Assembly: GCF_002744175.1 (NCBI RefSeq)
Contig: NZ_NKHF01000003.1
Location: 1 to 48,816 of the forward strand
Direction of reading: 5' to 3'
Length of the DNA: 48,816 nucleotides
Origin: Pseudoalteromonas piscicida
GTDB lineage: Bacteria; Pseudomonadota; Gammaproteobacteria; Enterobacterales; Alteromonadaceae
The notes below the pieces were generated by a model. That model was not told the origin of the DNA, searched no databases, and saw only the letters and a list, made by a program, of their open reading frames with translations. The translations under genes were made by a program, and so were the position numbers. The first letter of the stretch is position 1; the number at the start of each line of letters is the position of its first letter. Shown here piece after piece: positions 40,098-47,710 of this stretch.

Positions 40098-40225
40098 ATT
40101 ATTCCCTTCAAATTAATATCAGCTCATGGGCCGTGAGCTAAGAGTCCACAAAACCAAGAACTTGCTGGAAAGTATCTTTTCACTTTTAAGCCGCTAGTTT
40201 GAACACCGCGAGTTGGAAAATAAAA

Positions 40226-40253
40226 ATGTTACTTTTTGTACAAAAAGTAACAT
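40226..40253. repeat. 28-bp perfect palindrome near partition-like genes
   Basis: ATGTTACTTTTTGT is followed at once by its exact reverse complement, giving a 28-bp uninterrupted palindrome. It sits 30 bases past the end of the RHH-like gene. It could be a terminator, an operator or a centromere (parS) site. It has no loop bases, which is more like a protein-binding site than a classic terminator. Confidence 0.6.
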
Positions 40254-40282
40254 GGGGATTAATTTGTTCATTTAAAGACCAG

Positions 40283-40534
40283 TTAGTTGAATAAATTTAA
40301 CTTATTTACCAACTCATTTTTAATATAGGTAGCCACTGGCACTAGCCCTGCCTTTTTTTTGATGATTGCAAGCTCTGACGGTGTAAATCTTAAACCTACC
40401 AGCTCTGATTGTTTTTCCGCCGCTGGTTTTGCTGTTCTGCCACTGGTTTTTACTTGTGATGGCTGATGCATCAAATTAGATAGTGTGTTTTTGTTACTAA
40501 GCTTGATGTTTGTCAGGCTATTTTTTTGATTCAT
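40283..40534 (-). CDS. Small RHH-like partner of ParA
   Basis: 83 aa. The basic N-terminus, MNQKNSLTNIKLSNKNTLSN, is followed by SELVGLRFTPSELAIIKKKA, a ribbon-helix-helix-like segment. Its ATG overlaps the end of the ParA-like gene by 17 bases. Position and fold suggest a centromere-binding protein (ParG-type) paired with the ParA ATPase. Because ParA is broken, it may no longer function. Confidence 0.6.
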   Translation of the reverse strand: MNQKNSLTNIKLSNKNTLSNLMHQPSQVKTSGRTAKPAAEKQSELVGLRFTPSELAIIKKKAGLVPVATYIKNELVNKLNLFN

Positions 40535-41162
40535 GTTTAGGGAGGATTAAAGAATAAATGGCATCGAATTGCCTACTCACTTCCCTATATTGAAACTTGG
40601 CAAGTGGTGATGCAGCTTGAAGCTGTGAGATTGATTTTTTGGACTTAAAGATCTCATCAAATACCTTGGAAAACTTCAGTGGTAGCACAGAAATATCTCA
40701 ACCAAACTTTTCATGCACAAGCATTTGAATATGTTTAAAACTTTCGCACTCATGCCAGCTTTTACCTTTGTCGCGATAAGTTTTTTGCAGTTTGGTTGCC
40801 ACCACAAGAACATTTTTATTGAGGTGCAAAACTTCAGCAAGCGTATTTAATCACGCCAGTATGGACTTGTACTCATCATAGATAGGTATAATCACCCAGT
40901 CCGATTGCGCAATAGCTGTGCTAATACTTAATGCGCTGTTTGAAAGTGCCCCAGCAAGATCGAAGACCATATCTATATGCTCAGGTATCACAGGAAAAGG
41001 CTCATTGAGATCAACGGCCATAAACTGATCTTCAGGTAATATTTCGTCATAAATATGGTATGGCTCGTTTGTTCCTAACGCAAAACCGTGGTCGTGAACG
41101 ATATTGGTTGAGATTGGAGACTTCCCCGCCCCTCATTTTGTGGTATAGACAGTTACTTTCAT
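40518..41162 (-). pseudogene. ParA-type ATPase with three in-frame TGA codons
   Basis: One frame of 215 codons from the ATG at 41162 ends in TAG at 40518-40520. TGA codons occur at 41133-41135 (codon 10), 40851-40853 (codon 104) and 40698-40700 (codon 155). The first lies in the Walker A motif: VYTTK-stop-GAGKSPISTN, where ParA proteins have Gly (GGA). The rest reads as ParA: FDLAGALSNSALSISTAIAQ, SDWVIIPIYDEYK and NVLVVATKLQKTYR. There are no frameshifts. It is most simply a decaying partition gene. It overlaps the RHH gene by 17 bases and follows the 123-aa helical gene by 115 bases. Confidence 0.8.
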
Positions 41163-41277
41163 AAACTTGTGTTATCAATTAAATCTATCAAACTAATTTT
41201 ACTGATATTTTAAAATAATCAAATTTACTTCGTTATTTCGCGTTACTCGAAATAATCGATTTAACTCGGTCACTCTA

Positions 41278-41649
41278 TTAAATTGATTTACCGTGTTTTT
41301 TCTCGTAACTATCTTGAGATTGACGAAGTATACCGAGCTTTGCTTTAGCTTGGTTAATTCGCATTTCATGGAGCTGTGTATCGTCTAAGAGTTTTTGTTC
41401 ACTGGCTTTTTTCAAATCGCTATCACTAAAACTCATGATGGCCTTTTCTAGGCTAGTTGAAATGACTTTGTGCGCCTGTTCGAGTTCTTGTGTCGAACCC
41501 AACCGCTCAGCCCATTCTTTATCTTTGAATAGGTCAAGACTCAGTTCAATATTGCGCTTTTCCTTCATTACCGTGTGATAGGCGTTAATTCGTGAAACCA
41601 GCTCATCGTCTTTTGGCCGATAAATTGAATCTTGCTCTTTGGCTTCCAT
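41278..41649 (-). CDS. Unrecognised helical protein
   Basis: 123 aa, rich in Lys, Glu and Gln and nearly all helical, with heptad-like stretches (ELVSRINAYHTVMKEKRNIE, QELEQAHKVISTSLEKAI). No known motif is visible. It is divergent from the AlpA-like gene and lies upstream of the ParA-type gene on the same strand. It may be a coiled-coil accessory of the plasmid-like module. Confidence 0.55.
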   Translation of the reverse strand: MEAKEQDSIYRPKDDELVSRINAYHTVMKEKRNIELSLDLFKDKEWAERLGSTQELEQAHKVISTSLEKAIMSFSDSDLKKASEQKLLDDTQLHEMRINQAKAKLGILRQSQDSYEKKHGKSI

Positions 41650-41748
41650 ACATTACTATCTATATTGACTGATATATAAACAGTTTGAACCCTGAACCTT
41701 AAAATTTCAACTTTGTCAGGTATAGCAAGAAGGGAATAGAGCTTAAAT

Positions 41749-42171
41749 ATGGCGCATCCGTTTACTCCACAAATATGTGATATGGCCGATAGCATGGGTA
41801 TATGCCTTTATCAGCGCTTTTCTCAGACTGAAGCCGCTCTTTTCTTGCATTGCACTATTGAAGCGCTCACAAAGTTACAGAAGCAGCATAAAATTGAGTA
41901 TATCCAAGTTGACGAAGAAATTACGGAATTTTTCGGCTTTCAACTTTTGGAGTACTTAGCGCAACAAATCCAGCCCAGTAATGAACCGCCACAACTAAAC
42001 ACACCCGATAAGATCATTTGCGTAAAAGAAGTACAGCGCCTAACTGATCTCTCCCGTACAACCATTTGGCGACTAGAACGTGCAGGGAAATTCCCCGCTA
42101 GAGTGCCACTAACAGGAAGCCGTATCGGCTGGCGCTATAATGATATACAAGAGTGGATTAAAAAACAATAA
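41749..42171 (+). CDS. AlpA-family regulator/excisionase-like protein
   Basis: 140 aa. The C-terminal part, KEVQRLTDLSRTTIWRLERA, GKFPARVPLTGSRIGWRYND and IQEWIKKQ, is a textbook AlpA (MerR-like winged helix) domain. The N-terminal part (QRFSQTEAALFLHC) looks like a second HTH-type segment. AlpA-type proteins switch on integrase genes or act as excisionases of P4-like islands. It is the only plus-strand gene in the right third of the island and shares a divergent promoter region (41650-41748) with the helical gene. Confidence 0.82.
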   Translation: MAHPFTPQICDMADSMGICLYQRFSQTEAALFLHCTIEALTKLQKQHKIEYIQVDEEITEFFGFQLLEYLAQQIQPSNEPPQLNTPDKIICVKEVQRLTDLSRTTIWRLERAGKFPARVPLTGSRIGWRYNDIQEWIKKQ

Positions 42172-42188
42172 CTGCTAGCTCTTAGCCA

Positions 42189-42746
42189 TCAATTAGAAGT
42201 TAAAAGTACATGCATCCGTTTAACTATCATCAAAATCGTCATCATTAAATTTAAGGTTAAAAATGCAACAAGTGGTGATAGCAAGTGCTCACTGGGACTA
42301 AAACTAAGGTCACAACCACTTATGCTAAAGCTAGCTGCCCACCCTCTAACTGATTTCTCAACCAAACACAAAAACACCAGTGAGATCGAAACGACTATGG
42401 AATAGCATATATTATAGTAAAGCTCTGAAAGTAAAGACTTTTTCACACCGAGGAAATGCCCTTGGTTTTTATCCTCTTTTATTTTCTCGTCTATTTTACT
42501 CCCTTGATCATACACCAATACCAAAACGCTAAGAAGCAGTGCGGTAAAAATTGCTCCAAAGTTCACTAACAAAGAAGTCATTTCATTGGATAGCTTGAGA
42601 CCACATATGACGGTTACTAGAGACAAAAGCAGAGGTAATAAAATAAAAGTGAATAGATCTATAAAACTAATTTTATCATTACCTGAGCTTCTTAAAGTAC
42701 GAAAATGCCCAACCACAATATCAGAAATATTAATTTTAGAGCTCAT
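42189..42746 (-). CDS. Multi-TM membrane protein coupled to a 308-aa protein
   Basis: 185 aa with about four membrane segments: FTFILLPLLLSLVTVICGL, LLVNFGAIFTALLLSVLVLV, YNICYSIVVSISLVFLCLVE and PLVAFLTLNLMMTILMIVKR. The ATG overlaps the upstream stop (TAATG). I do not recognise a family. A gene coding a soluble protein followed by a tightly coupled membrane protein is a common layout in phage-defence pairs. Confidence 0.65.
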   Translation of the reverse strand: MSSKINISDIVVGHFRTLRSSGNDKISFIDLFTFILLPLLLSLVTVICGLKLSNEMTSLLVNFGAIFTALLLSVLVLVYDQGSKIDEKIKEDKNQGHFLGVKKSLLSELYYNICYSIVVSISLVFLCLVEKSVRGWAASFSISGCDLSFSPSEHLLSPLVAFLTLNLMMTILMIVKRMHVLLTSN

Positions 42747-43672
42747 TATGCAACCTTAATGTTTAGCCCTGGATACATAGTCTTAGCATATTCATTGACT
42801 ATGACTCTTATCCAACGCCTAATTGAACGATAATCTGGAACCCCATCATTTAACACAACATCTTCGTCTAACTCAATTTCACAAAGTGGTGAAGAAACAC
42901 TTCCACCAATATAAAACGTCTTTTGCTTACCATTCATTTCAACTATTGTTTTTATCTGAGAACCATATCCTCCCATAATCTCAATAGCTTTAAACCTCTC
43001 TGAATCTCTGCGTAAATAATCTTTCAGCTTACCAAGGTTATTTTTTCTTGGTGGCTTAATGACCAATTCTTGTTCATGATGCCCTAGCATACTTACCTGA
43101 TCAGCAATATCATTTACACCAACAAACTTCGTTAACCTGACCTCTTTAGCTACGGCGTCCAACCAAGCATTTACAGCATTATCGTATGACAACGGGTTCA
43201 TCTGAATTACAAGCTGGGTTTTATTTGAAAAATAATGGGAAAACAATATGTAGAATAATGTCTTCACGCCTGTTCCTCTATAAGAGTGCATGAAAGACAT
43301 TGCCTCATTAAAACCTTTGGGAATAAAGAAATGGACAAAATGCTTAATAATTTCAGCATTGTTTTGAGCTTTCTCAAAATCCACAGCGCCTGTTTCAATA
43401 TTAATTATATCTGTTTTTATCCCATAATTACCCACATTGAACCAAGCTGAAATCTCTCTTGAGTTTTCATCAAACTCTAAATCACTGAACTGGTAGACTT
43501 GTTTAGTGTCCTCTACGATTTTATAAGCACCTTGGTTAGCTTCAATAAAATCTTTGATAAGATAAAAAAGATCATACTGGCCAATGCAATTTAGAACCTG
43601 ATAACGTTGATCTTTACGTCCGTCCAACTCTTTGTTGTAACAACGCATTAAATAAGGTGCTACTGCGTGCAT
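42746..43672 (-). CDS. Unrecognised 308-aa protein, upstream of the TM gene
   Basis: 308 aa with mixed alpha/beta composition. Notable stretches: ISAWFNVGNYGIKTDIINIE, IKHFVHFFIPKGFNEAMSFM, SYRGTGVKTLFYILF and, in the C-terminal part, KQKTFYIGGSVSSPLCEIEL. The FxxP-(x)n-GxGVKTLF region resembles the layout of several uncharacterised phage-resistance proteins (inference only). A good AAGGAAG precedes the ATG at 43672. The stop overlaps the next ATG by one base. No catalytic motif is visible. Confidence 0.6.
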   Translation of the reverse strand: MHAVAPYLMRCYNKELDGRKDQRYQVLNCIGQYDLFYLIKDFIEANQGAYKIVEDTKQVYQFSDLEFDENSREISAWFNVGNYGIKTDIINIETGAVDFEKAQNNAEIIKHFVHFFIPKGFNEAMSFMHSYRGTGVKTLFYILFSHYFSNKTQLVIQMNPLSYDNAVNAWLDAVAKEVRLTKFVGVNDIADQVSMLGHHEQELVIKPPRKNNLGKLKDYLRRDSERFKAIEIMGGYGSQIKTIVEMNGKQKTFYIGGSVSSPLCEIELDEDVVLNDGVPDYRSIRRWIRVIVNEYAKTMYPGLNIKVA

Positions 43673-43857
43673 AACTTCCTTTTGCCTATAAGAATACAGT
43701 TTACGTTAAAAAAATGTATCATATGATCTAGAAAAAGTCATTCAAGACATACTTTACGTGCGCTTTATAGATGTGTGCTTGTTAAAGTTAAAACATGATA
43801 TACTCAGTATTGTAATAGAATATAGAGTAATTCGATACAGGGTTAACCGTAAAACAA

Positions 43858-43879
43858 TGGTGGCAGGAGTGGTGGCAGA
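43858..43879. repeat. Integrase arm-type repeats, right end
   Basis: TGGTGGCAGG (43858-43867) and TGGTGGCAGA (43870-43879) are 12 bp apart, the same motif and spacing as at the left end. The flanking spacer (43673-43948) has no gene. Confidence 0.65.
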
Positions 43880-43948
43880 CGCCCGTTTCCACTAATAAAA
43901 GTCAAAGATAACCAACTGTAATTTAAAGATTTATATTTCACACTCAAG

Positions 43949-43972
43949 AAGCAGATCCAAAACATCGAATAA
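43949..43972 (+). other. attR: second copy of yicC terminal codons
   Basis: Read in frame it codes KQIQNIE and a stop, the same ending as YicC (EQIQNIE at the left end). The 10-bp AGCAGATCCA at 43950-43959 is identical; four of the following codons differ only at the third base. The copy carries no upstream yicC sequence. It marks the right end of the island. Confidence 0.75.
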
Positions 43973-43991
43973 AAGCTTTCAAGTATAAACC

Positions 43992-44029
43992 AAGCCTAAA
44001 ATAACGAGTTAACGTGCTTTTAGGCTTTT
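43992..44029 (+). terminator. Displaced yicC terminator (right of the island)
   Basis: Stem AAGCCTAAAA/TTTTAGGCTT, 10 bp with a 16-base loop, followed by TTC. It starts 20 bases past the attR stop codon. In the uninterrupted chromosome it would be the terminator directly after yicC; it is now 11.7 kb away. Confidence 0.65.
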
Positions 44030-44107
44030 CATCTCAAGTATTAAATCAAGTTTATAAAAACAGGCACAGAGGAAAACCATACGCAAGCTGTGTGTCACAC
44101 CTAAAGA

Positions 44108-44515
44108 TCAGGGGGTAGACTCTGTCACAAACGCTAGATTATAAAACCCTGCCTGTTGGAGCTGACTCATTGCCTTAATAACATGTTCATAAGCAACCTG
44201 TTTGTCGCCGCGTAGGTATACGGTCTCTTTGGTGTCGTGTTTGGTAAGTGCTGCTTTAAAGGCCTTTTCATCTAGAGCTTGATTGTCTAAAAAGAGCTGA
44301 CCTTGCTTATCGACAGTTAAGTAAAGCGCGGTTGCTTCAGGTTCGTTTTGACTGGCTTGCTCGCTTGGTAAGTCTACTTCTACCGTTTGATTTATTACAG
44401 GTAAAGTAATAATAAATATAACCAATAGTACTAGCATCACATCGACTAAAGGCGTGGTATTAATATCGCTGATTTGTCCGTCGTCGATATCATCATGTTG
44501 ATTTGAAAAGGCCAT
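44108..44515 (-). CDS. exbD: ExbD/TolR-family energy-transducing protein
   Basis: 135 aa with the start at 44515 (GGGAG spaced correctly before ATG); a longer frame to 44557 is not supported. The single membrane helix PLVDVMLVLLVIFIITLP carries the conserved Asp (DVMLVLL) for proton flow. The periplasmic domain ends in AGFYNLAFVTE. With ExbB it couples the proton motive force to TonB. It lies 10 bases after exbB. Confidence 0.92.
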   Translation of the reverse strand: MAFSNQHDDIDDGQISDINTTPLVDVMLVLLVIFIITLPVINQTVEVDLPSEQASQNEPEATALYLTVDKQGQLFLDNQALDEKAFKAALTKHDTKETVYLRGDKQVAYEHVIKAMSQLQQAGFYNLAFVTESTP

Positions 44516-44525
44516 GAAGACTCCC

Positions 44526-45179
44526 TCAGTGTGAGCTTGGTTGGTATTGGTGTCCAAATACTTCTTCTACTTCTACTTCTAATGCACATTTCACTAGAGC
44601 ATCGAGTTTGCCAGCATTGGCGCGGTTAATTACGTTGTAAAAAATCAGTGCAGGTATGGCTACCGCCAAGCCAAATGCAGTCATCACCAAGGCTTCTCCC
44701 ACAGGGCCTGCAACTTTATCAATACCTGCTGAACCACTGAGGCTAATTTTGACTAAAGCATGGTAAATACCCCACACAGTTCCAAATAAGCCAATAAAAG
44801 GCGCAGAGGATGAGATCGACGCCAAAATTGCCAAGTCTGCTTGTAAAGTGCCGCGAAAACATGAAACTTTATTCTTTAACTGCACTTGAAGCCAAGCTTG
44901 TAATGGCGGCAAAGACTGTGTTTGCTGTGCATCACATAACTGATAAAAATCTTTGGCTACCTTTGCTTCTTGCTGCAATTGTTCCAACCATTTTTTTGCT
45001 AGCCCAGAATGGGGAATGACTGCATTACTCAATGAGCGCAATTTTCGTAATAGTATTATCTTACTGATGATAACCTGCCAACTCGCAAGAGACATTAACA
45101 CCAAAATGACGGCCACCCCTTTAATCACCCAATCGCTCTGAGTCCACAGCGCTGCAATGCCGTAAGGATTATCTACCAT
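44526..45179 (-). CDS. exbB: ExbB/TolQ-family proton channel subunit
   Basis: 217 aa with about three membrane segments: VIKGVAVILVLMSLASWQVI, ISSSAPFIGLFGTVWGIYHA and AFGLAVAIPALIFYNVIN. The sequence GLFGTVWGIYHALVKI is a hallmark of this family. It forms the pentamer that holds ExbD. It is divergent from the haem oxygenase gene, sharing the Fur-type site. Confidence 0.93.
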   Translation of the reverse strand: MVDNPYGIAALWTQSDWVIKGVAVILVLMSLASWQVIISKIILLRKLRSLSNAVIPHSGLAKKWLEQLQQEAKVAKDFYQLCDAQQTQSLPPLQAWLQVQLKNKVSCFRGTLQADLAILASISSSAPFIGLFGTVWGIYHALVKISLSGSAGIDKVAGPVGEALVMTAFGLAVAIPALIFYNVINRANAGKLDALVKCALEVEVEEVFGHQYQPSSH

Positions 45180-45288
45180 AATTTGCTCTCATTATTTTTG
45201 TTAAACCACCAGCAAAGTTGGGCTTGCCCACTGCTTTCGCTGCCTTGATGGGGGCGGTATGTTAAGCAGCAAATTCACGCCTTTCAAG

Positions 45289-45304
45289 CGATAATAATTA
45301 TTAT
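45289..45304. promoter_or_regulatory. Fur-box-like palindrome between exbB and haem oxygenase
   Basis: GATAATAATTATTAT contains a perfect 14-bp palindrome ATAATAATTATTAT (45291-45304) that resembles Fur-box GATAAT repeats. It is placed between the divergent exbB and haem oxygenase genes. Confidence 0.6.
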
Positions 45305-45385
45305 TTATTTTTTTATTTTTTGAGGTGTGGAGTTTTTTGTTTCGCTCGTTTTACCCTACATAGTTGTATTTATTTTAGAGTCAAA

Positions 45386-45982
45386 ATGAGCAAAGCCACT
45401 GAAAATCGATACCCAAGAATGACCAAGTTACGCAAAGCAACAACTAGCGTACACGACACCTTAGACGCACGCTTGATAGGTGAAGCGCCATTCGCTTCTA
45501 CCAATAACTACGTGTTGTTTTTACAATTTCAGCATGCCCTAATGCATTATGTTGACCCGCTCTATCACTGCCCGAAATTAGCAAGCCTTATTCCAGACTT
45601 ACAGAGCCGCAATCGCATTGATGTGCTAGCAGACGATTTACAAGACTTTGATGCCAGTGCGTTTACCGATGCTGCGCAAATCACTTTAGACTCAATGAGT
45701 TTGGCGCGCTCTTTAGGCTGGCTGTACGTAATTGAAGGCTCTAAACTGGGCGCTGCCATGTTGGGTAAAGAGGTTTCTAAGCTATCATTGACCAGTGAGT
45801 TTGGCGCACGCTTTCTTGCGGGCCCAGGCGTTGGTCGCGGAAATAAATGGCGTGAGTTTATGGCAGCAATTGAAGCCGCCCCATTGACCGACTTGCAAGA
45901 GCAAGAGTTGCTTGATGGCGCCAAGCAAGCATTTGCATACACCCACCAACTCGTTGATGAAATGTACCAAAAGGCGAGTTAA
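45386..45982 (+). CDS. Bacterial haem oxygenase
   Basis: 198 aa from the ATG at 45386. H23 in TTSVHDTLDARL is the likely proximal haem ligand. The distal helix has LYVIEGSKLGAAMLG, the conserved GSxLG turn. Haem oxygenases open haem to biliverdin, CO and iron, so haem can be used as an iron source; biliverdin can also serve bacteriophytochromes. The gene is followed after 3 bases by the DUF454-TonB fusion. Confidence 0.88.
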   Translation: MSKATENRYPRMTKLRKATTSVHDTLDARLIGEAPFASTNNYVLFLQFQHALMHYVDPLYHCPKLASLIPDLQSRNRIDVLADDLQDFDASAFTDAAQITLDSMSLARSLGWLYVIEGSKLGAAMLGKEVSKLSLTSEFGARFLAGPGVGRGNKWREFMAAIEAAPLTDLQEQELLDGAKQAFAYTHQLVDEMYQKAS

Positions 45983-45985
45983 CGC

Positions 45986-47143
45986 GTGCAATGCTCAGAG
46001 ATGAGACAATACTGGCGACCTAAATATAAACAGGTCGCCTATTTAGCTGCTGGCTGGTGTGCATTGGCACTCGCTTTTGTCGGTGCTCTCCTTCCGGTAA
46101 TGCCAACCACGGTGTTTTTAATCATCGCCTTGGCATGCTTTAGTCGCTCGTCAGAGCGGTTAACACAGCGGTTACTGTCGCACCCTAAATTTGGTCCAGT
46201 TCTCAGTGATTGGCAAGCGCATCAAATTGTACCTCCCAAGGCTAAATTTTTTGCGATTGCGGGCATGGCTTTTGGCGTCTGCTCTTTATATTGGGTGTCC
46301 AATAATTTATGGTTGTCTGGCTTGGTTGCATTGAGCCTAGGTTACGCGCAGCTTTATGTATTATCAAAGCCAAGTGATGCTAAGCAAATCAATAAACCCA
46401 CGCACCAGTATCGTACAGCTTACGCTTGGTTAAGTGCTTTATTGCTGCATTACGGTGTGCTGTTTACGGTGTTTGCGGCCTCGTCGCCTCCTACCCCATC
46501 ACCGAGTTTTCAGCAACCCAAAGTGATCAAAGCACAATTAGTGATAGCCAACGCTCCCACTCCCCATGTTTCGGAGGTGGAGGTTGAAAATGCACCTCCA
46601 ACTACGGCTACCCAAGCGGCGGCTGAGTCAGCGCCACCGGAGAAAAAAACACCACCTCAGCCCAAACCGGTGCTGAGTAAAGCTCAGCCGAGTGAACATC
46701 AGGTAAAGCAGGCGAAAAAAGCCCCAAAACAAGACACCGCGCCACCGCCCAAACCTGAGGTTAACAAAGCCCCGCAGCAAGCGCCTGCACAATTAGCAAA
46801 TGCGGGGGCTGCCAGCCAACAACAAAAACATGTTAGTACGCAGCACACCGCCGCAGGAGAAAAAACTTGGCAAGCCGATTTACTCTCTACGCTCATGGCA
46901 AACCGTACTTACCCAACATCGGCGCTGATGAAAAAGCAACAGGGTGTCACCTATTTAGATGTCACTCTGTCACGAGAAGGCAAAGTAGTAGCAATGCATA
47001 TTCTAAAAAGTTCAGGAGTTGCGGTGCTCGATAATGCAGCACTAAATACCGTCCGAAAAGCCCAGCCATTACCCAAAGTGCCTGCTCACCTAGACGCTCC
47101 TCATCAACTTATTGTACCCATCGAGTACTTTTTAGATAAATGA
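45986..47143 (+). CDS. tonB: DUF454-TonB fusion protein
   Basis: 385 aa. Residues about 14-130 form a DUF454 (YbaN-like) membrane domain: LAAGWCALALAFVGALLPVM, PTTVFLIIALACFSRSSERL. A further membrane helix (about 147-168), a Pro/Lys/Gln-rich linker (about 170-290) and a TonB C-terminal domain follow: ANRTYPTSALMKKQQGVTYL, VLDNAALNTVRKAQPLP. TonB drives uptake of haem or siderophores through outer-membrane receptors, using ExbB-ExbD. A GTG at 45986 (GGCGAG upstream) or ATG at 46001 may be the start. Joining DUF454 to TonB in one protein is unusual. Confidence 0.88.
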   Translation: MQCSEMRQYWRPKYKQVAYLAAGWCALALAFVGALLPVMPTTVFLIIALACFSRSSERLTQRLLSHPKFGPVLSDWQAHQIVPPKAKFFAIAGMAFGVCSLYWVSNNLWLSGLVALSLGYAQLYVLSKPSDAKQINKPTHQYRTAYAWLSALLLHYGVLFTVFAASSPPTPSPSFQQPKVIKAQLVIANAPTPHVSEVEVENAPPTTATQAAAESAPPEKKTPPQPKPVLSKAQPSEHQVKQAKKAPKQDTAPPPKPEVNKAPQQAPAQLANAGAASQQQKHVSTQHTAAGEKTWQADLLSTLMANRTYPTSALMKKQQGVTYLDVTLSREGKVVAMHILKSSGVAVLDNAALNTVRKAQPLPKVPAHLDAPHQLIVPIEYFLDK

Positions 47144-47155
47144 GAATAATTATCT
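47141..47155 (+). promoter_or_regulatory. Fur-box-like site before the sigma factor gene
   Basis: TGAGAATAATTATCT matches the 7-1-7 Fur motif TGATAATnATTATCA at 12 of 14 specified bases. It overlaps the tonB stop and is 25 bases from the sigma-factor ATG, so iron starvation probably controls the ECF genes. Confidence 0.65.
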
Positions 47156-47179
47156 TTTACTTTTACTAAACTGATCTAT

Positions 47180-47707
47180 ATGATGACGCCACTTTCCCAA
47201 AAGCAGTACAGTTTTATGTCTTTATCTACTTACAAACGAGCGGTGTCGATTATTTCTCGACGCACAGGTTGCAAAGACAAAGCGCAAAATATCATTCAAG
47301 AAGCCATTGCTCGTTTGATAAAACAGGGAAGAAATAAAGCTCAGCAGCACTCCACGGATAATTTGGACCAAGCGTTAATCTTAAAAACAGCCAATAACCT
47401 GCTGGTTGATCTCTACAGACGTAATAACGTGTGTAGCTTTACCGCACTCCCAGAGGAAGAGAGCCCTCTATTTGAACAGGCACATTTAAACCCTGAAAGT
47501 AAGCTTATTGCACAGCAAGAGTACGAACGCCTCGAGCGCTGTATAGCTGATTTACCACCCAAATGCCGAGAAGCGTTTGTCCTACATAAATACAAAGGGT
47601 TAAATCAGTCACAAATTGCTACCCATATGCAAATTTCGCAAAGCATGGTAGAAAAGCATATCATTAAGGCGATGAAACGCTGTCGTGAAGTCCTATTAGA
47701 AGAATAA
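47180..47707 (+). CDS. ECF sigma factor (FecI-like)
   Basis: 175 aa with region 2 (RRTGCKDKAQNIIQEAIARL) and region 4 (LPPKCREAFVLHKYKGLNQS, MQISQSMVEKHIIKAMKRC). The type is FecI, which works with FecR and a TonB-dependent receptor. It should read iron-uptake promoters when its receptor binds ligand. fecR follows after 3 bases. No TonB-dependent receptor is in the window; it may lie beyond the end. Confidence 0.9.
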   Translation: MMTPLSQKQYSFMSLSTYKRAVSIISRRTGCKDKAQNIIQEAIARLIKQGRNKAQQHSTDNLDQALILKTANNLLVDLYRRNNVCSFTALPEEESPLFEQAHLNPESKLIAQQEYERLERCIADLPPKCREAFVLHKYKGLNQSQIATHMQISQSMVEKHIIKAMKRCREVLLEE

Positions 47708-47710
47708 AAC

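Larger units (their letters stand above)
32289..43959. mobile_element. Integrative island at the 3' end of yicC (~11.7 kb)
   Basis: It is bounded by the 10-bp direct repeat AGCAGATCCA (32289-32298 and 43950-43959), inside two copies of the yicC C-terminal codons. Next to the left end is a tyrosine integrase (broken), and inside both ends are TGGTGGCAG repeats spaced 12 bp apart, probable integrase arm sites. Cargo includes an AlpA-like regulator, ParA/RHH partition-like genes, a Rep-like fragment, a ParDE-type pair and three candidate defence units. Base composition is visibly more AT-rich than the flanks. No phage structural genes and no conjugation genes are seen. Confidence 0.82.

Noticed and set aside
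40518..41162. Selenocysteine or other programmed recoding in the ParA-like gene
   Set aside because: The first TGA replaces a Walker A glycine; no SECIS-like hairpin was noticed after the TGA codons. Decay is simpler, though a host-code explanation was kept as a low-probability finding.
42189..43672. Kiwa (KwaA/KwaB) assignment for the TM/308-aa pair
   Set aside because: The sizes are similar, but the gene order is reversed and I could not recognise DUF4868 features in the 308-aa protein.
32289..43959. Complete prophage or conjugative element
   Set aside because: No capsid, tail, terminase, relaxase or type IV secretion genes were found; only integrase, AlpA and plasmid-like partition remnants.
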